This document shows, in pieces, positions 35,743 through 44,320 of a stretch of 64,000 nt of DNA; position 1 is the first letter of the stretch, and each line of letters begins with the position of its first letter. The notes beneath the pieces were generated by a model, which was not told the DNA's origin, did not search any database, and saw only the letters and a list, made by a program, of their open reading frames with translations. The stretch is taken from positions 1-64,000 of the forward strand of contig CAWGAJ010000002.1 in assembly GCA_963820545.1 (NCBI GenBank), given 5' to 3'. Source of the stretch: CAWGAJ01 sp963820545. GTDB lineage: Bacteria; Planctomycetota; Planctomycetia; Pirellulales; Thermoguttaceae. The position numbers and the translations under genes are program-made.

Positions 35743-37431
35743 ATGGCCATTCTCCGCGCTTTGCATGGATTCGATCCCGGACAGAGTTTTCCCTTGGACC
35801 GTCCCCTGGTCGTGCTGGGCCGGCATCCGGCTTGTGATATTGTATTAGAGTCCGGGTCCGTCAGCCGGCAGCATGCGCGGATCACGAATATCGAAGGCAA
35901 TTACTATCTCGAGGACCTGCACAGCCGCAACGGCACTTCTCTCAACGGTCATTTGTTGTCCGATCGGCAAATGCTCAACGATAACGACGAGATCGGCATC
36001 TGCGAATTGTCGTTTGTTTTCCGCTTAGCGTTGCCCGAGGCGGGCACCCAGCCCGACGCGGTCCAGCAGACCGTGCGCCGGGAATCGGCCACGATCGTCG
36101 ACGACGAGCCGCTCGACTCAAGCTCGACGATCATGTCTCGACTGGAAATTTCCTCAGATGCATCGAGTATGCGTCTACAGGTCAACACTGAGGCCAAACT
36201 CAAAGCAGTCTTGGAAATCAGCCGCAACCTCGGCCGGGCGATCGAACTGGGCGCGGTGCTCTCCAAACTACTCGATAGCCTCTTCAAGATTTTCCTCCAG
36301 GCCGACCGCGGATTTATTGTGCTTAAGGATCCCCAAGCCGACCGCTTAGTGCCCAAGGCGGTCAAATATCGACATGAAACAGACACGCAAACCATCCGCA
36401 TCAGCCGCACGATCATCAACAGCGTAATCCTCTCGAAACAGGCGATCCTCTCGGCCGACGCGGCCTCGGACGCGCGTTTCGACATGGCCGAGAGCATTGC
36501 CGACTTTCACATCCGCTCGATGATGTGCGCGCCGCTGGTGACCACCGAAGGCCTTGTCTTGGGCGTAATTCAGATCGATACTCTCGATCCGCGCAATCGT
36601 TTCAATCGCGAGGACTTGGACGTGTTGGCCAGCGTGGCCTGCCAGGCGGCGTTCGCCGTGGAAAACGCCCAATTGCACGAAACCGCCCTGCGCGAACAGG
36701 CGCTGAAGCGCGAGCTGGCCGTGGCTCACGAAGTGCAGCGCGGACTGCTGCCCGCCCAATCGCCGCAGGTAGCGGATTACGATTTTTTCGATTTTTATGA
36801 ACCGGCCAATGCCATAGGCGGCGACTACTACGACTATGTGGAACTCTCGGGCGGCCGCCTGGCCGTGGTCTTAGGCGACGTGGCGGGCAAGGGTATTTCG
36901 GCCTCGCTGTTGATGGCCAAGCTCTCGGCCGACGCCCGATATTGCCTGGCCAGCGAGCCCACGCCCGCCGCGGCTATCGCTAAACTCAACCACATGTTCT
37001 GCGCATGGGAGGATCGCTTTGTCACCCTGGTGGTGGCCGTACTCGATCCGCTTGGCCATCAGGCGACAATCGTCAATGCCGGTCACTTGCCGCCGCTTTT
37101 GCGCCGGGGCAAGGACGTCGTCTTGCCCGTGGCCGAGGAAATCGCCCATCTACCCTTGGGAGTCGATAGCCATACTACTTACGAGCAATGCGCGATTCCT
37201 TTGCATCCCGGTGATATACTTATTCTTTACACCGATGGAATTACCGAGGCCATGAACGCAAACAATGAGCTTTACAGCTACAAGCGCCTGCTGGTCCAGT
37301 TGTCTTCGGACGCCGAGAGCGTCGGTCTGCTGGGCAGGCGGATTCTCGACGACGTGCGCAAATTTGTCGGCAGCCGGCCACAGAGCGACGATCTCTGTCT
37401 GGTCTGCATGGGCCGACGAAAAGAAGGATGA
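35743..37431 (+). CDS. FHA-GAF-SpoIIE phosphatase (PP2C-type)
   Basis: The 562-residue protein has an FHA domain at 1-95 (VLGRHPACDIVL, SVSRQHARI, HSRNGTSLNG) that binds phosphothreonine, a GAF domain at about 165-320 and a SpoIIE/RsbU phosphatase at about 340-560 (GGDYYDYVEL, VLGDVAGKGISASLLMA, LYTDGITEAMN, SDDLCLV), with metal-binding Asp residues present. It would dephosphorylate an anti-sigma-antagonist-type protein in response to a GAF signal; the partner is not in this window. The kinase at 498-2016 is an obvious but unproven source of phosphothreonine. Confidence 0.92.
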   Translation: MAILRALHGFDPGQSFPLDRPLVVLGRHPACDIVLESGSVSRQHARITNIEGNYYLEDLHSRNGTSLNGHLLSDRQMLNDNDEIGICELSFVFRLALPEAGTQPDAVQQTVRRESATIVDDEPLDSSSTIMSRLEISSDASSMRLQVNTEAKLKAVLEISRNLGRAIELGAVLSKLLDSLFKIFLQADRGFIVLKDPQADRLVPKAVKYRHETDTQTIRISRTIINSVILSKQAILSADAASDARFDMAESIADFHIRSMMCAPLVTTEGLVLGVIQIDTLDPRNRFNREDLDVLASVACQAAFAVENAQLHETALREQALKRELAVAHEVQRGLLPAQSPQVADYDFFDFYEPANAIGGDYYDYVELSGGRLAVVLGDVAGKGISASLLMAKLSADARYCLASEPTPAAAIAKLNHMFCAWEDRFVTLVVAVLDPLGHQATIVNAGHLPPLLRRGKDVVLPVAEEIAHLPLGVDSHTTYEQCAIPLHPGDILILYTDGITEAMNANNELYSYKRLLVQLSSDAESVGLLGRRILDDVRKFVGSRPQSDDLCLVCMGRRKEG

Positions 37432-37556
37432 AGGATGAATAAAAATACTGAATGATGAATGTTGAATTCAAATACTGTAAACTGTGAACTGTAAACTGTA
37501 AACTTTCTACAACCGCTTGCGGTTTTGCCCTATCCCCTATTCCCTACCCCCTAGCA
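37424..37556. repeat. heptamer-period composite tract
   Basis: GAAGGAT and AATGATG units are followed by clean ACTGTAA and ACTGTGA units (about 37475-37503), the palindrome AACCGCTTGCGGTT at 37511-37524, and CCTATCC, CCTATTC, CCTACCC units that end three bases before the next start codon. Confidence 0.85.
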
Positions 37557-37558
37557 CC

Positions 37559-38383
37559 ATGGCTTCTTCTATTCATTATCTGGTGTTCGACGTGGAAAGC
37601 GTCGCCGACGCTGAACTGGTAGCCAAACTGCGTTATGCCGGGCAGTCGCTAACGCCGGCCGAAGCAGTGCGGCTCTATCGCGCGGAACTTATGGAAAAGT
37701 TCGAGAGCGATTTCATGCCTTACAGCTTTCAGGTTCCCATTGCGGTGGCCGTGGGCAAGGTGACCGCCGATTTCCGCCTGGAAGACGTGGTGGTTTTGGA
37801 TGAACCTCTCTTCCGCCCTCACGTGATTACCGAAAATTTTTGGCGGGGCTGGGAAAAGTATCGCCGGCCCACGCTGGTCAGTTTTAACGGCCGGGGATTC
37901 GATTTACCGCTTTTAGAGTTGGCGGCGTTTCGTTACGGCCTGAGCGTGCCGGGATGGTTCCAAAGCACGGGCAAGTCGTTCGACCAACCGCGCAGCCGCT
38001 ACAATATCGCCGCCCACATTGATCTGTGCGAATTACTCACCAATTTCGGTTCCACGCGATTTACCGGCGGACTGAATCTGGCGGCCAATCTCCTGGGCAA
38101 GCCGGGAAAAATGGACGTCCAAGGCTGCATGGTTCAAGACCTCTTCGATGCAGGTCGCCTGGAAGAAATCAATCACTATTGCCGCTGTGACGTTTTAGAT
38201 ACCTACTTTGTCTTTCTCCGCACCCGGGTCTTGCTGGGCCAATTAAAACTAAACGACGAACAGCAACTTATCGCCGAAACCAAAGCCTGGCTGGAATGTA
38301 AGGCTCCAGACACCCCGGCCTTCCGGCTGTATCTCGATCACTGGGGCGATTGGCCGAATCCTTGGGAACCCCCCGGGGGGTAG
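37559..38383 (+). CDS. PolB-like 3'-5' exonuclease
   Basis: The 274-residue protein has the DEDD residues of a PolB-type exonuclease: FDVES (Asp-x-Glu), NGRGFDLPLLE (Asp) and HYCRCDVLDTYFV (Tyr-x(3)-Asp). It would remove nucleotides from DNA 3' ends. Length agrees with the DNA_pol_B_exo2 family. ATG 37559 follows heptamer sequence without a Shine-Dalgarno; the frame is open upstream to 37517 but those codons are tract sequence. It is an isolated gene. The last residues EPPGG abut a G-rich run. Confidence 0.88.
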   Translation: MASSIHYLVFDVESVADAELVAKLRYAGQSLTPAEAVRLYRAELMEKFESDFMPYSFQVPIAVAVGKVTADFRLEDVVVLDEPLFRPHVITENFWRGWEKYRRPTLVSFNGRGFDLPLLELAAFRYGLSVPGWFQSTGKSFDQPRSRYNIAAHIDLCELLTNFGSTRFTGGLNLAANLLGKPGKMDVQGCMVQDLFDAGRLEEINHYCRCDVLDTYFVFLRTRVLLGQLKLNDEQQLIAETKAWLECKAPDTPAFRLYLDHWGDWPNPWEPPGG

Positions 38384-38544
38384 CATATATGCAAAATCAA
38401 TCCTAAAGAACAATTCACTCCCGGGGCGCAAAATAGCCTAAAGCGGTACAAATGGAGGGGGCCAACCGCACTTTTCTCCCCCCACTGCGATCCGGGAATT
38501 TGGTTTGCTGGTCCTGGTCGCATTGACGGAAAGCCGATAATCAG

Positions 38545-38560
38545 GTATACACAAGTATAC
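38545..38560. promoter_or_regulatory. candidate operator upstream of the XRE regulator
   Basis: GTATAC, four bases, GTATAC forms a symmetric site 30 bases before the XRE start. It would suit autoregulation by the downstream protein. No binding evidence is possible from sequence alone. Confidence 0.45.
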
Positions 38561-38590
38561 TTTCCCGTCGCCTCGGAGAGTTCCCCTGCG

Positions 38591-39148
38591 ATGTCGAACC
38601 ATGCCAAAGAAAATTTGCAACGCTTAGTGGCAGCGGCGGGAATGTCCATTCACCAGGTTGCGAAACTCACTGGTCTGGATAAACGCACCATCCGCGGCAT
38701 CTTAAACGGGGTGAAAAAGCCGCACGCCCGCACGTTACATCGCCTGGCCGAAGGATTAGGAGTATCGGTAGACGAGTTTTTCCTCGATCCCGCCCAGTTG
38801 CTCTATCGCCGTTTCGATCGGCTGACCAATCCCCTGGTCGAAGAGATCGTTTCAAGTCATGCCGCTTTATTCGACGGCTGGACCGAAGCCGATTTCGACG
38901 AGCTTCACAGCCGCGTCGGCATGGGCGGACCGCTCACTCGGGAAGGCGCGCTCTATGCCGTCCAACATATGAACCGCAAGCGCGAACTCCATGGAAAACT
39001 GGATGTGCTTCTGGAAAGCAGCCACGCCGAGGTAGCCGCCGATATCCTCGACGTGCTTTACGAAAAGATCGCGTTGCTGCATAAATCGCCCCTTCTGCCG
39101 CCTCTCCCACCGGGGAAAGGCTCGGATGATTGCGATTTTCATCCCTAA
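38591..39148 (+). CDS. XRE-family transcriptional regulator
   Basis: The N-terminal 65 residues are a Cro/CI-type helix-turn-helix (SIHQVAKLTGLDKRTIRGIL, with recognition helix around DKRTIRGILNG). The following 100 residues are helical (FDRLTNPLVEEIVSSHAALF) and probably dimerise or bind a ligand. The C-terminal 20 residues are Pro-rich. It is cytosolic and DNA-binding; its target is unknown, with a palindrome 30 bases upstream as candidate. The exonuclease gene precedes it on the same strand. ATG at 38591 lacks a strong Shine-Dalgarno. Confidence 0.88.
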   Translation: MSNHAKENLQRLVAAAGMSIHQVAKLTGLDKRTIRGILNGVKKPHARTLHRLAEGLGVSVDEFFLDPAQLLYRRFDRLTNPLVEEIVSSHAALFDGWTEADFDELHSRVGMGGPLTREGALYAVQHMNRKRELHGKLDVLLESSHAEVAADILDVLYEKIALLHKSPLLPPLPPGKGSDDCDFHP

Positions 39149-39263
39149 TGGCCACAGAATCTCAACAGGGAAGCCCGCGAAAAGGCCCTTTTTTTCCATC
39201 CGGGTATATTGTCGAAAGGCAATAAAATGCTTTATTATTATATTTTAAAGCCTATCCCTTAAG

Positions 39264-39300
39264 TCCTCTCTCCCTTTGGGAGAGGATTAGGGTGAGGGCA
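39264..39300. repeat. GGGAGAGG-class hairpin repeat
   Basis: CCTCTCTCCCTTTGGGAGAGG forms a hairpin followed by ATTAGGGTGAGGGCA. A closely similar hairpin is at 50878-50905 and more diverged relatives lie at 9435, 20461 and 29180. Confidence 0.7.
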
Positions 39301-39348
39301 TTTTATACTACTTAGGTCTATTAAATTCTGTGTTGGGATAAGATCTTG

Positions 39349-40377
39349 ATGACCGACTCACAATGGCGCGATCTCCTGCGCGTGATTGAAGGCGAGTTGC
39401 TCACTCCCATTCCGGCCGGACTGATTATCGACAGCCCTTGGCTGCCCGGCTGGGCGGAAATCTCGATGCTGGATTATTTCACCGACGATCGCCTGTGGTT
39501 GGATGCCAATCTCAAAGCGGCGCGGCAATTCCCAGGGATCATGTTTCTGCCCGGCTTCTGGGCCGAATACGGCATGTGCACCGAGCCCTCGGCCTTCGGT
39601 GCAAAGTGCATCTGGCAGGAAAATACCTTTCCCAGTGTGGGCAAGATGCTGCATCGCTATGAAGATGTACATAATCTTACCAAACCGAACTGCCGGACCG
39701 ACGGCCTGCTCCCCTTTGTCATCAATCGCTTGCGCCGCTGCCGCGGGGCAATCGAGGCGGCGGGGCACCGCATCCGTTTTGCCGTCTCCCGCGGACCGCT
39801 GAACATCGCCTCCTATTTGCTGGGCCACACCGAAACGCTCATCGGCGTGAAAATCCAGCCCGAGGAACTCCACAAACTGCTTTCGCTGGTCACCGACTTC
39901 ATCGTCGACTGGCTCGTCTATCAAGCCGGATGTTTCGACTCGATCGAGGGAATTTTCCTCCTCGACGATTTGATCGGCTTCTTGGGCGATAACGATTTTC
40001 AGCAGTTCGCTTTGCCCTATCTCAAAAAAATCTTTGCTTGTCTGGACGTCCCGGTGCGGATGCTGCATAACGACGCGGCCGGACTGATTACGGCCCGCTA
40101 TTTGTCGGCCATGGGTGCGAACATCTTCAATTTTTCCTTCCAGCATGGTTTTGACCAGATCCGTTCTCTAGCCGGCGAATCCGTGGTATTACTAGGCAAT
40201 ATCCCGCCCCGCGACATAATGGCTCAAGGCTCGCCCGAGGACGTGCGCCAAAGCGTAAAGGCGGCCTTGGCCTCTATTTCGGATAAACGACGTCTGATTC
40301 TTTCCTGCGGCGGCGGCATGCCTCCACTTGCCTCCTCCGCCAATATCGAAGCCTATTACAATGCAATCACCTCATAA
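39349..40377 (+). CDS. uroporphyrinogen-decarboxylase-family protein
   Basis: The 342-residue TIM-barrel belongs to the URO-D/MtaA superfamily: the segments PGFWAEYGMCTEPSAFG, FLLDDLIGFLGDNDFQQF, and LLGNIPPRDIMAQGSPEDV are typical. Most such paralogues in planctomycetes are not heme enzymes but probable methyltransferases or ones of unknown substrate. It lies 17 bases upstream of a Tat-exported oxidoreductase gene, so it is more likely part of a carbohydrate or methyl-transfer module than of porphyrin synthesis, although hemC lies 12 kb away. ATG 39349 is chosen over TTG 39346. Confidence 0.82.
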   Translation: MTDSQWRDLLRVIEGELLTPIPAGLIIDSPWLPGWAEISMLDYFTDDRLWLDANLKAARQFPGIMFLPGFWAEYGMCTEPSAFGAKCIWQENTFPSVGKMLHRYEDVHNLTKPNCRTDGLLPFVINRLRRCRGAIEAAGHRIRFAVSRGPLNIASYLLGHTETLIGVKIQPEELHKLLSLVTDFIVDWLVYQAGCFDSIEGIFLLDDLIGFLGDNDFQQFALPYLKKIFACLDVPVRMLHNDAAGLITARYLSAMGANIFNFSFQHGFDQIRSLAGESVVLLGNIPPRDIMAQGSPEDVRQSVKAALASISDKRRLILSCGGGMPPLASSANIEAYYNAITS

Positions 40378-40394
40378 AGTGGCGTTTTTTACAC

Positions 40395-41705
40395 ATGACC
40401 AACTCTAACCAACTCTCCCGCAGACAATTCTTTGCCCACGGCGCCGCCTTGGCGGCCGCGGGCCTGGCCGTGCCTTACTTTATTCCCCGCGGCGTGCTGG
40501 CCGCCAACGACCGTCCCGGCGCAAACGACCGCGTGGGCGTGGGCTACATCGCCGCCGGACGCCGGGCAATGCAGCTCCCCCTGCCCAAGGACGCACAAAC
40601 CGTGGCCTATTGCGACGTGGACCACACACGCGCCGATCAGGCCGCCGCCAAGGCCAAATGCCTGGCGCTGTATGACTACCATCAACTCTTGGATCGCAAG
40701 GACATCGACGCAGTCATCGTCGCCTCGCCCGACCACTGGCACGCCCTGCATACAATCCACGCCTGCCAGGCGCGCAAGCATGTCTACGTGGAAAAGCCCG
40801 CGACCTTGACCATCGCCGAGGGCCGGCTCATGGTCCAAACCGCGCGAAAATACAATTGCATCGTACAGACCGGCAGCCACCAGCGCTCCATGCCCGCCAA
40901 TCGCCGCGGTTGCGAATTGGTCCGTAACGGAGAGATCGGCAAGGTCCATGAGATCATCACTTTCAATTATCCCAGCCCCTGGGAGTGCCGATTTCCCGCC
41001 CAGCCCGTGCGCAAAGGACTTGATTGGGATGCCTGGTGCGGTCCGGTCGAGCCCATACCGTTTAATATGGACATCTTCATTCAGCGGAGTAAGCCCGGCT
41101 GGATTTCCATGCGCCCCTTTTCCGGCGGCGAAATGACCGGCTGGGGCGCACACGGACTGGATCAAATCCAATGGGCCCTGGGCATGGACCAAAGCGGACC
41201 GCGCGAAGTTTGGGTCGAAGGGCCAAAATTCGATCCGCCCACCTATACCGCCCCCGAATCCGTCGATCGCGGCAACGCACAGTGCGCCAAGCCCATGGTC
41301 TTTTTCCGCTACCCCGGCGATATTGTGGTAAAACTCGACGACGGCCCCCACGGCGGCGCGATCTTTATCGGCGATAAAGGCAAAATCACCATCGACCGCG
41401 GTATCTGCAAGGTCGAGTCCGATGGACAGGTCAAAGATTCCCTGAAGGACTCCAACGAAAACCTTAACCTGCAGGAGCACCTGCAAAACTGGTTCGACTG
41501 CATCAAGTCGGGCAAACTGCCCGTGGCCGATGTCGAAATCGGACACCGCAGCGCCACGGTCTGCCACTTGGGAAATATCGCACGCTGGGTCGGACGCAAA
41601 CTCACCTGGGACCCCGAGAAAGAAACCTTCCCCGGCGACGATGAAGCCAATAAGTATCTCTCCCGCCCCATGCGCGAACCATACCAGCTTCCCCAGTCGA
41701 TATGA
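40395..41705 (+). CDS. Tat-exported Gfo/Idh/MocA oxidoreductase
   Basis: A twin-arginine signal (SRRQFFAHGAALAAAGLAV) leads into an NAD(P)-binding Rossmann domain (VGVGYIAAGRR, where the usual second Gly is Ala), VASPDHWH, VEKPATLT, and a C-terminal Gfo/Idh domain (GGEMTGWGAHGLDQIQWALG). These are common secreted planctomycete oxidoreductases or glycosidases that use bound cofactor. It is 436 residues, normal, with no frame break. It is cotranscribed with the URO-D-like gene. Substrate unknown. The gene ends with a 15-bp direct duplication spanning the stop codon. Confidence 0.92.
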   Translation: MTNSNQLSRRQFFAHGAALAAAGLAVPYFIPRGVLAANDRPGANDRVGVGYIAAGRRAMQLPLPKDAQTVAYCDVDHTRADQAAAKAKCLALYDYHQLLDRKDIDAVIVASPDHWHALHTIHACQARKHVYVEKPATLTIAEGRLMVQTARKYNCIVQTGSHQRSMPANRRGCELVRNGEIGKVHEIITFNYPSPWECRFPAQPVRKGLDWDAWCGPVEPIPFNMDIFIQRSKPGWISMRPFSGGEMTGWGAHGLDQIQWALGMDQSGPREVWVEGPKFDPPTYTAPESVDRGNAQCAKPMVFFRYPGDIVVKLDDGPHGGAIFIGDKGKITIDRGICKVESDGQVKDSLKDSNENLNLQEHLQNWFDCIKSGKLPVADVEIGHRSATVCHLGNIARWVGRKLTWDPEKETFPGDDEANKYLSRPMREPYQLPQSI

Positions 41706-41753
41706 GAATTTGTAGTCAGTATGAGAATTTGTAGGGTGGGACAACGTCCCACC
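41701..41753. repeat. direct duplication plus GTAGGGTGGG hairpin
   Basis: TATGAGAATTTGTAG occurs twice (41701-41715 and 41720-41734); the first includes the stop codon of the oxidoreductase. The second runs into GGTGGGACAACGTCCCACC, a perfect hairpin of the GTAGGGTG family. The duplication might be a target-site-like scar. Confidence 0.7.
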
Positions 41754-41802
41754 ATCTTATTAACCTTTAATTCGTAAACTTACAAAAGTAGGAAATAAAT
41801 CC

Positions 41803-42794
41803 ATGTCAAAACCAAAAATTTTCATGTTGATGCTCTGCATGGTGTTCATGATTTTAGGCAACAGCAGAACATCCGCCGCCGAGGACAAGAACGTCCCGCG
41901 TGTAAAAATTCAACAGGATCAGGAAAAGGGACAAATCAGCATAACCATCGACGGCCGCGAAGCGTTTGTTTATTGCTATGGCGATAAAGTGGAACTGCCG
42001 CATCTTTATCCCCTGCGTAGTCCCTCGGGCAAATTGCTGACCACCGAGCAATCCGAGCCTTGGCCTCATCATCGTTCGTTCTGGTTCGCCGATACGGTCA
42101 AATTGGCCGGACACGAAAAAGTCTCGGATTTTTACAACTGTTTTTATTCCAGGATTGACAAGAATGATCCAAATTCGCCGTTTCGCACTCGAATTCGTCT
42201 GGTGAAGGTGCTCTCGCAAGACGTCACCGACCGGGACGCGACCCTCCAGTTACAACTCGCCTGGGAGGACGACGAAGGCAAGACGCCCGTGCTCGATCAA
42301 CTCTGGCGCATGCGGATCGTGCCCTTGGAAAAGGGTGAATATTTTCTCGACATGCAATTTACCGTCACCGCCGCTTATGGCGACGTGCAGTTTACCAGCG
42401 ATAAAGTCCATTATGCCTGGCCCTACGTGCGCATGCACCCGCAGTTTTCCGTCGATAAGGGCGGGACGCTCACGAATTCCGAGGGCGGAGTAAAACAGGC
42501 GCAGACCGACGGCAAGCCCGCCCGCTGGGTCGATTATGTAAATACCGTCGAGGACGCGACCGAAGGACTGGCCATCTTCATTCCCAAAGAAAACGATCCC
42601 CCTGCGCCGCTTGGCTCACGCGCAATTACGGCACCTTCGGCCCGCGCCGCAGTAATGACCAAAGCGGCACCAAGTTCACGCTTGCCAAAGGCGATTCGCT
42701 TGTACAGCATGTGGGCATTTTGATGCATCAGGGCGACGTGAAAACCGGCCAGGTTGCCGAACGTTACCAGCAATTCATCGAAGGAAAGTTGTAA
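41803..42794 (+). CDS. secreted DUF6807 protein (one frameshift)
   Basis: A signal peptide (ends about residue 25, before EDKNV) is followed by a beta-sandwich-type domain with HLYPLRSPSGK, EPWPHHRSFWF and HAWPYV-like phrases found in DUF6807 proteins, which are common in planctomycetes next to Gfo/Idh enzymes. The printed frame ends at 42723. One missing base at GCGC 42604-42607 restores WLTRNYGTFGPRRS and an end at 42794 (QQFIEGKL). The protein is then about 330 residues, a usual length. It acts outside the cytoplasm; function unknown. Confidence 0.8.
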
Positions 42795-42803
42795 TAAGAC
42801 TTT

Positions 42804-42848
42804 CGTTCCCAGGCTCCACCTGGGAACGAGGTCCGCCTGGGAACGAGG
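42804..42848. repeat. GTTCCCAGGC hairpin repeat
   Basis: CGTTCCCAGGCTCCACCTGG is the left part of a hairpin with GGAACGAG, followed by a partial second copy GCCTGGGAACGAG. A related hairpin is at 46764-46786. It is a common type of bacterial intergenic hairpin. Confidence 0.8.
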
Positions 42849-42883
42849 TATTTAGTGGTTTTATAGAAGGGGAATGATAAATC

Positions 42884-44066
42884 ATGCTCAAAAAAACCGT
42901 TCGTTCCGGAATTGTCGGCTCCGGCTTTTCCGCTACTTTCCACTTCGAGGCCCTCAGCAAGGTTCACGGAACCAATGTCGAGGTAATCGGCGTGCATTCC
43001 ATTGATCAAGCACAGGGCAAGGCCTACGCCGAAAAACGCGGCATCCGCTTCTTCGACAGCCTCGACGCGATCATTGACAATGTCGACGCGATCCACGTCT
43101 GCGTGCCGCCCATCAGCCACGAGCCGGTGTCGGTCGCCGGATTGAAACGCGACAAGTTTGTCATCTGCGAAAAGCCCCTGACGGGCTATTTCGGCGACGG
43201 TACGGAAAATTTCCACGGCGATCGCTTTCCCAAGCAAACCGCCCTCGAAGCGGCGCTGAAAAGTGTAGAACGAATCCTTGCCGCCGAGCGCCAAAGCAAG
43301 GGACGACTGCTTTACGCCGAAAACTGGGTCTACGCACCGTCTGTGCAAAAGGAACGGGAAATCCTGGAAAAGACCGGCGCCCAAATCCTCTGGATTCACG
43401 GCGAGGAAGCCCATAGCGGCTCGCACTCCAAGGAATACGCCTATTGGAAGTTCTGCGGCGGCGGCGTGCTGATCGGCAAGGGATGCCATCCCCTGACCGC
43501 AGCCTTGTATCTGAAGCGCGTGGAGGGCCGCGCGCGCGACGGCAATCCCATCCGCCCCGCCAAGGTCTCCGCGCACCCACGCCCTTACGCGCTTGAAAAA
43601 TTTCCGCGACGAGGGACACATCCGCTGCAATTATCACGACATCGACGATTTTTCGGCAATCCACGTGGAATTCGACGACGGCATGATCGCCGACGTCTTC
43701 GCCTCCGACATTGTCCTGGGCGGCATCCATAACTGGCTCGACGTCTGCGCCAATAACCACCGCGCACTGTGCAATATCAATCCCAACACGGCCATGCAGA
43801 CCTACAATCCGCTGGAAAAAAACTTCGCCGATATCTACGTGCTGGAAAAAATCGGCACCAAGCAAGGCTGGGCTTGCACCTCGCCCGACGAAGATTGGTT
43901 CACCGGTTACCCCCAAGAGATCGAGGCCTTTTACCGCACCATCGCCTACGGCCAGGAGCCCGAAAGCGACAGCCTGCTGGCCGCCGACGCCATCTCGACC
44001 ATCTACAGCGCCTATGTCTCCGCCGAACGACAAGGCGCCGCCGTGGAAGTAAAAACCTTTCGCTAA
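42884..44066 (+). CDS. cytosolic Gfo/Idh/MocA oxidoreductase (one frameshift)
   Basis: The product is about 394 residues. A Rossmann start (SGIVGSGFSATFH), VCVPPISHEPV, ICEKPLTGYF and a C-terminal catalytic half (GGGVLIGKGCHPL; YHDIDDFSAIHVEFDDGMIADV) identify the family. The frame changes near 43571-43574 (GCGC), where a missing base restores RTHALTRLKNFRDEG. Cofactor NAD(P) is expected. No signal peptide. It lies 90 bases after DUF6807, before the MFS gene, and may act on the same sugar. RBS GAAGGGGAA fits ATG 42884. Confidence 0.88.
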
Positions 44067-44097
44067 TTGGAACTGCGGAAGTATTGCGAAAGTATTT

Positions 44098-44277
44098 GTG
44101 TGCCACTGCTTGCTTGCAAGCAGTGCCGATGCCAGTAGAACACTGCTTCTACGATGCCACATTACTTACCCGATACCCAATAAACTTCAGGCCGGTCGTA
44201 GCGTTGCATGAAATCGCTCGATCCGTTACAATGGCGAAACTTGTTTTTCTGCCGAGAAGCAGCAAGCAGTGGCACAC
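44098..44277. mobile_element. MITE-like element with 17-bp perfect inverted ends
   Basis: GTGTGCCACTGCTTGCT at 44098-44114 has an exact inverted copy at 44261-44277. The 180-bp interval has no reading frame. It lies between the oxidoreductase and the MFS gene. I see no obvious target-site duplication and no cognate transposase in the window. Confidence 0.75.
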
Positions 44278-44320
44278 GTCAGTTTGTTGGAAGCTCTTAC
44301 CCAAAGGAAGGTCGTTGGCC

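Noticed and set aside
40389..41744. Long open frame (451 codons) on the minus strand over the Tat-exported oxidoreductase
   Set aside because: It is a mirror of a strong gene with high GC third positions; its translation shows no domain motif and the plus strand has Tat, Rossmann and family signatures.
43769..44320. N-terminal extension of the MFS protein by 184 residues
   Set aside because: It overlaps the oxidoreductase gene and the inverted-repeat element; the Met at 44321 has a good ribosome site and begins a normal transporter.
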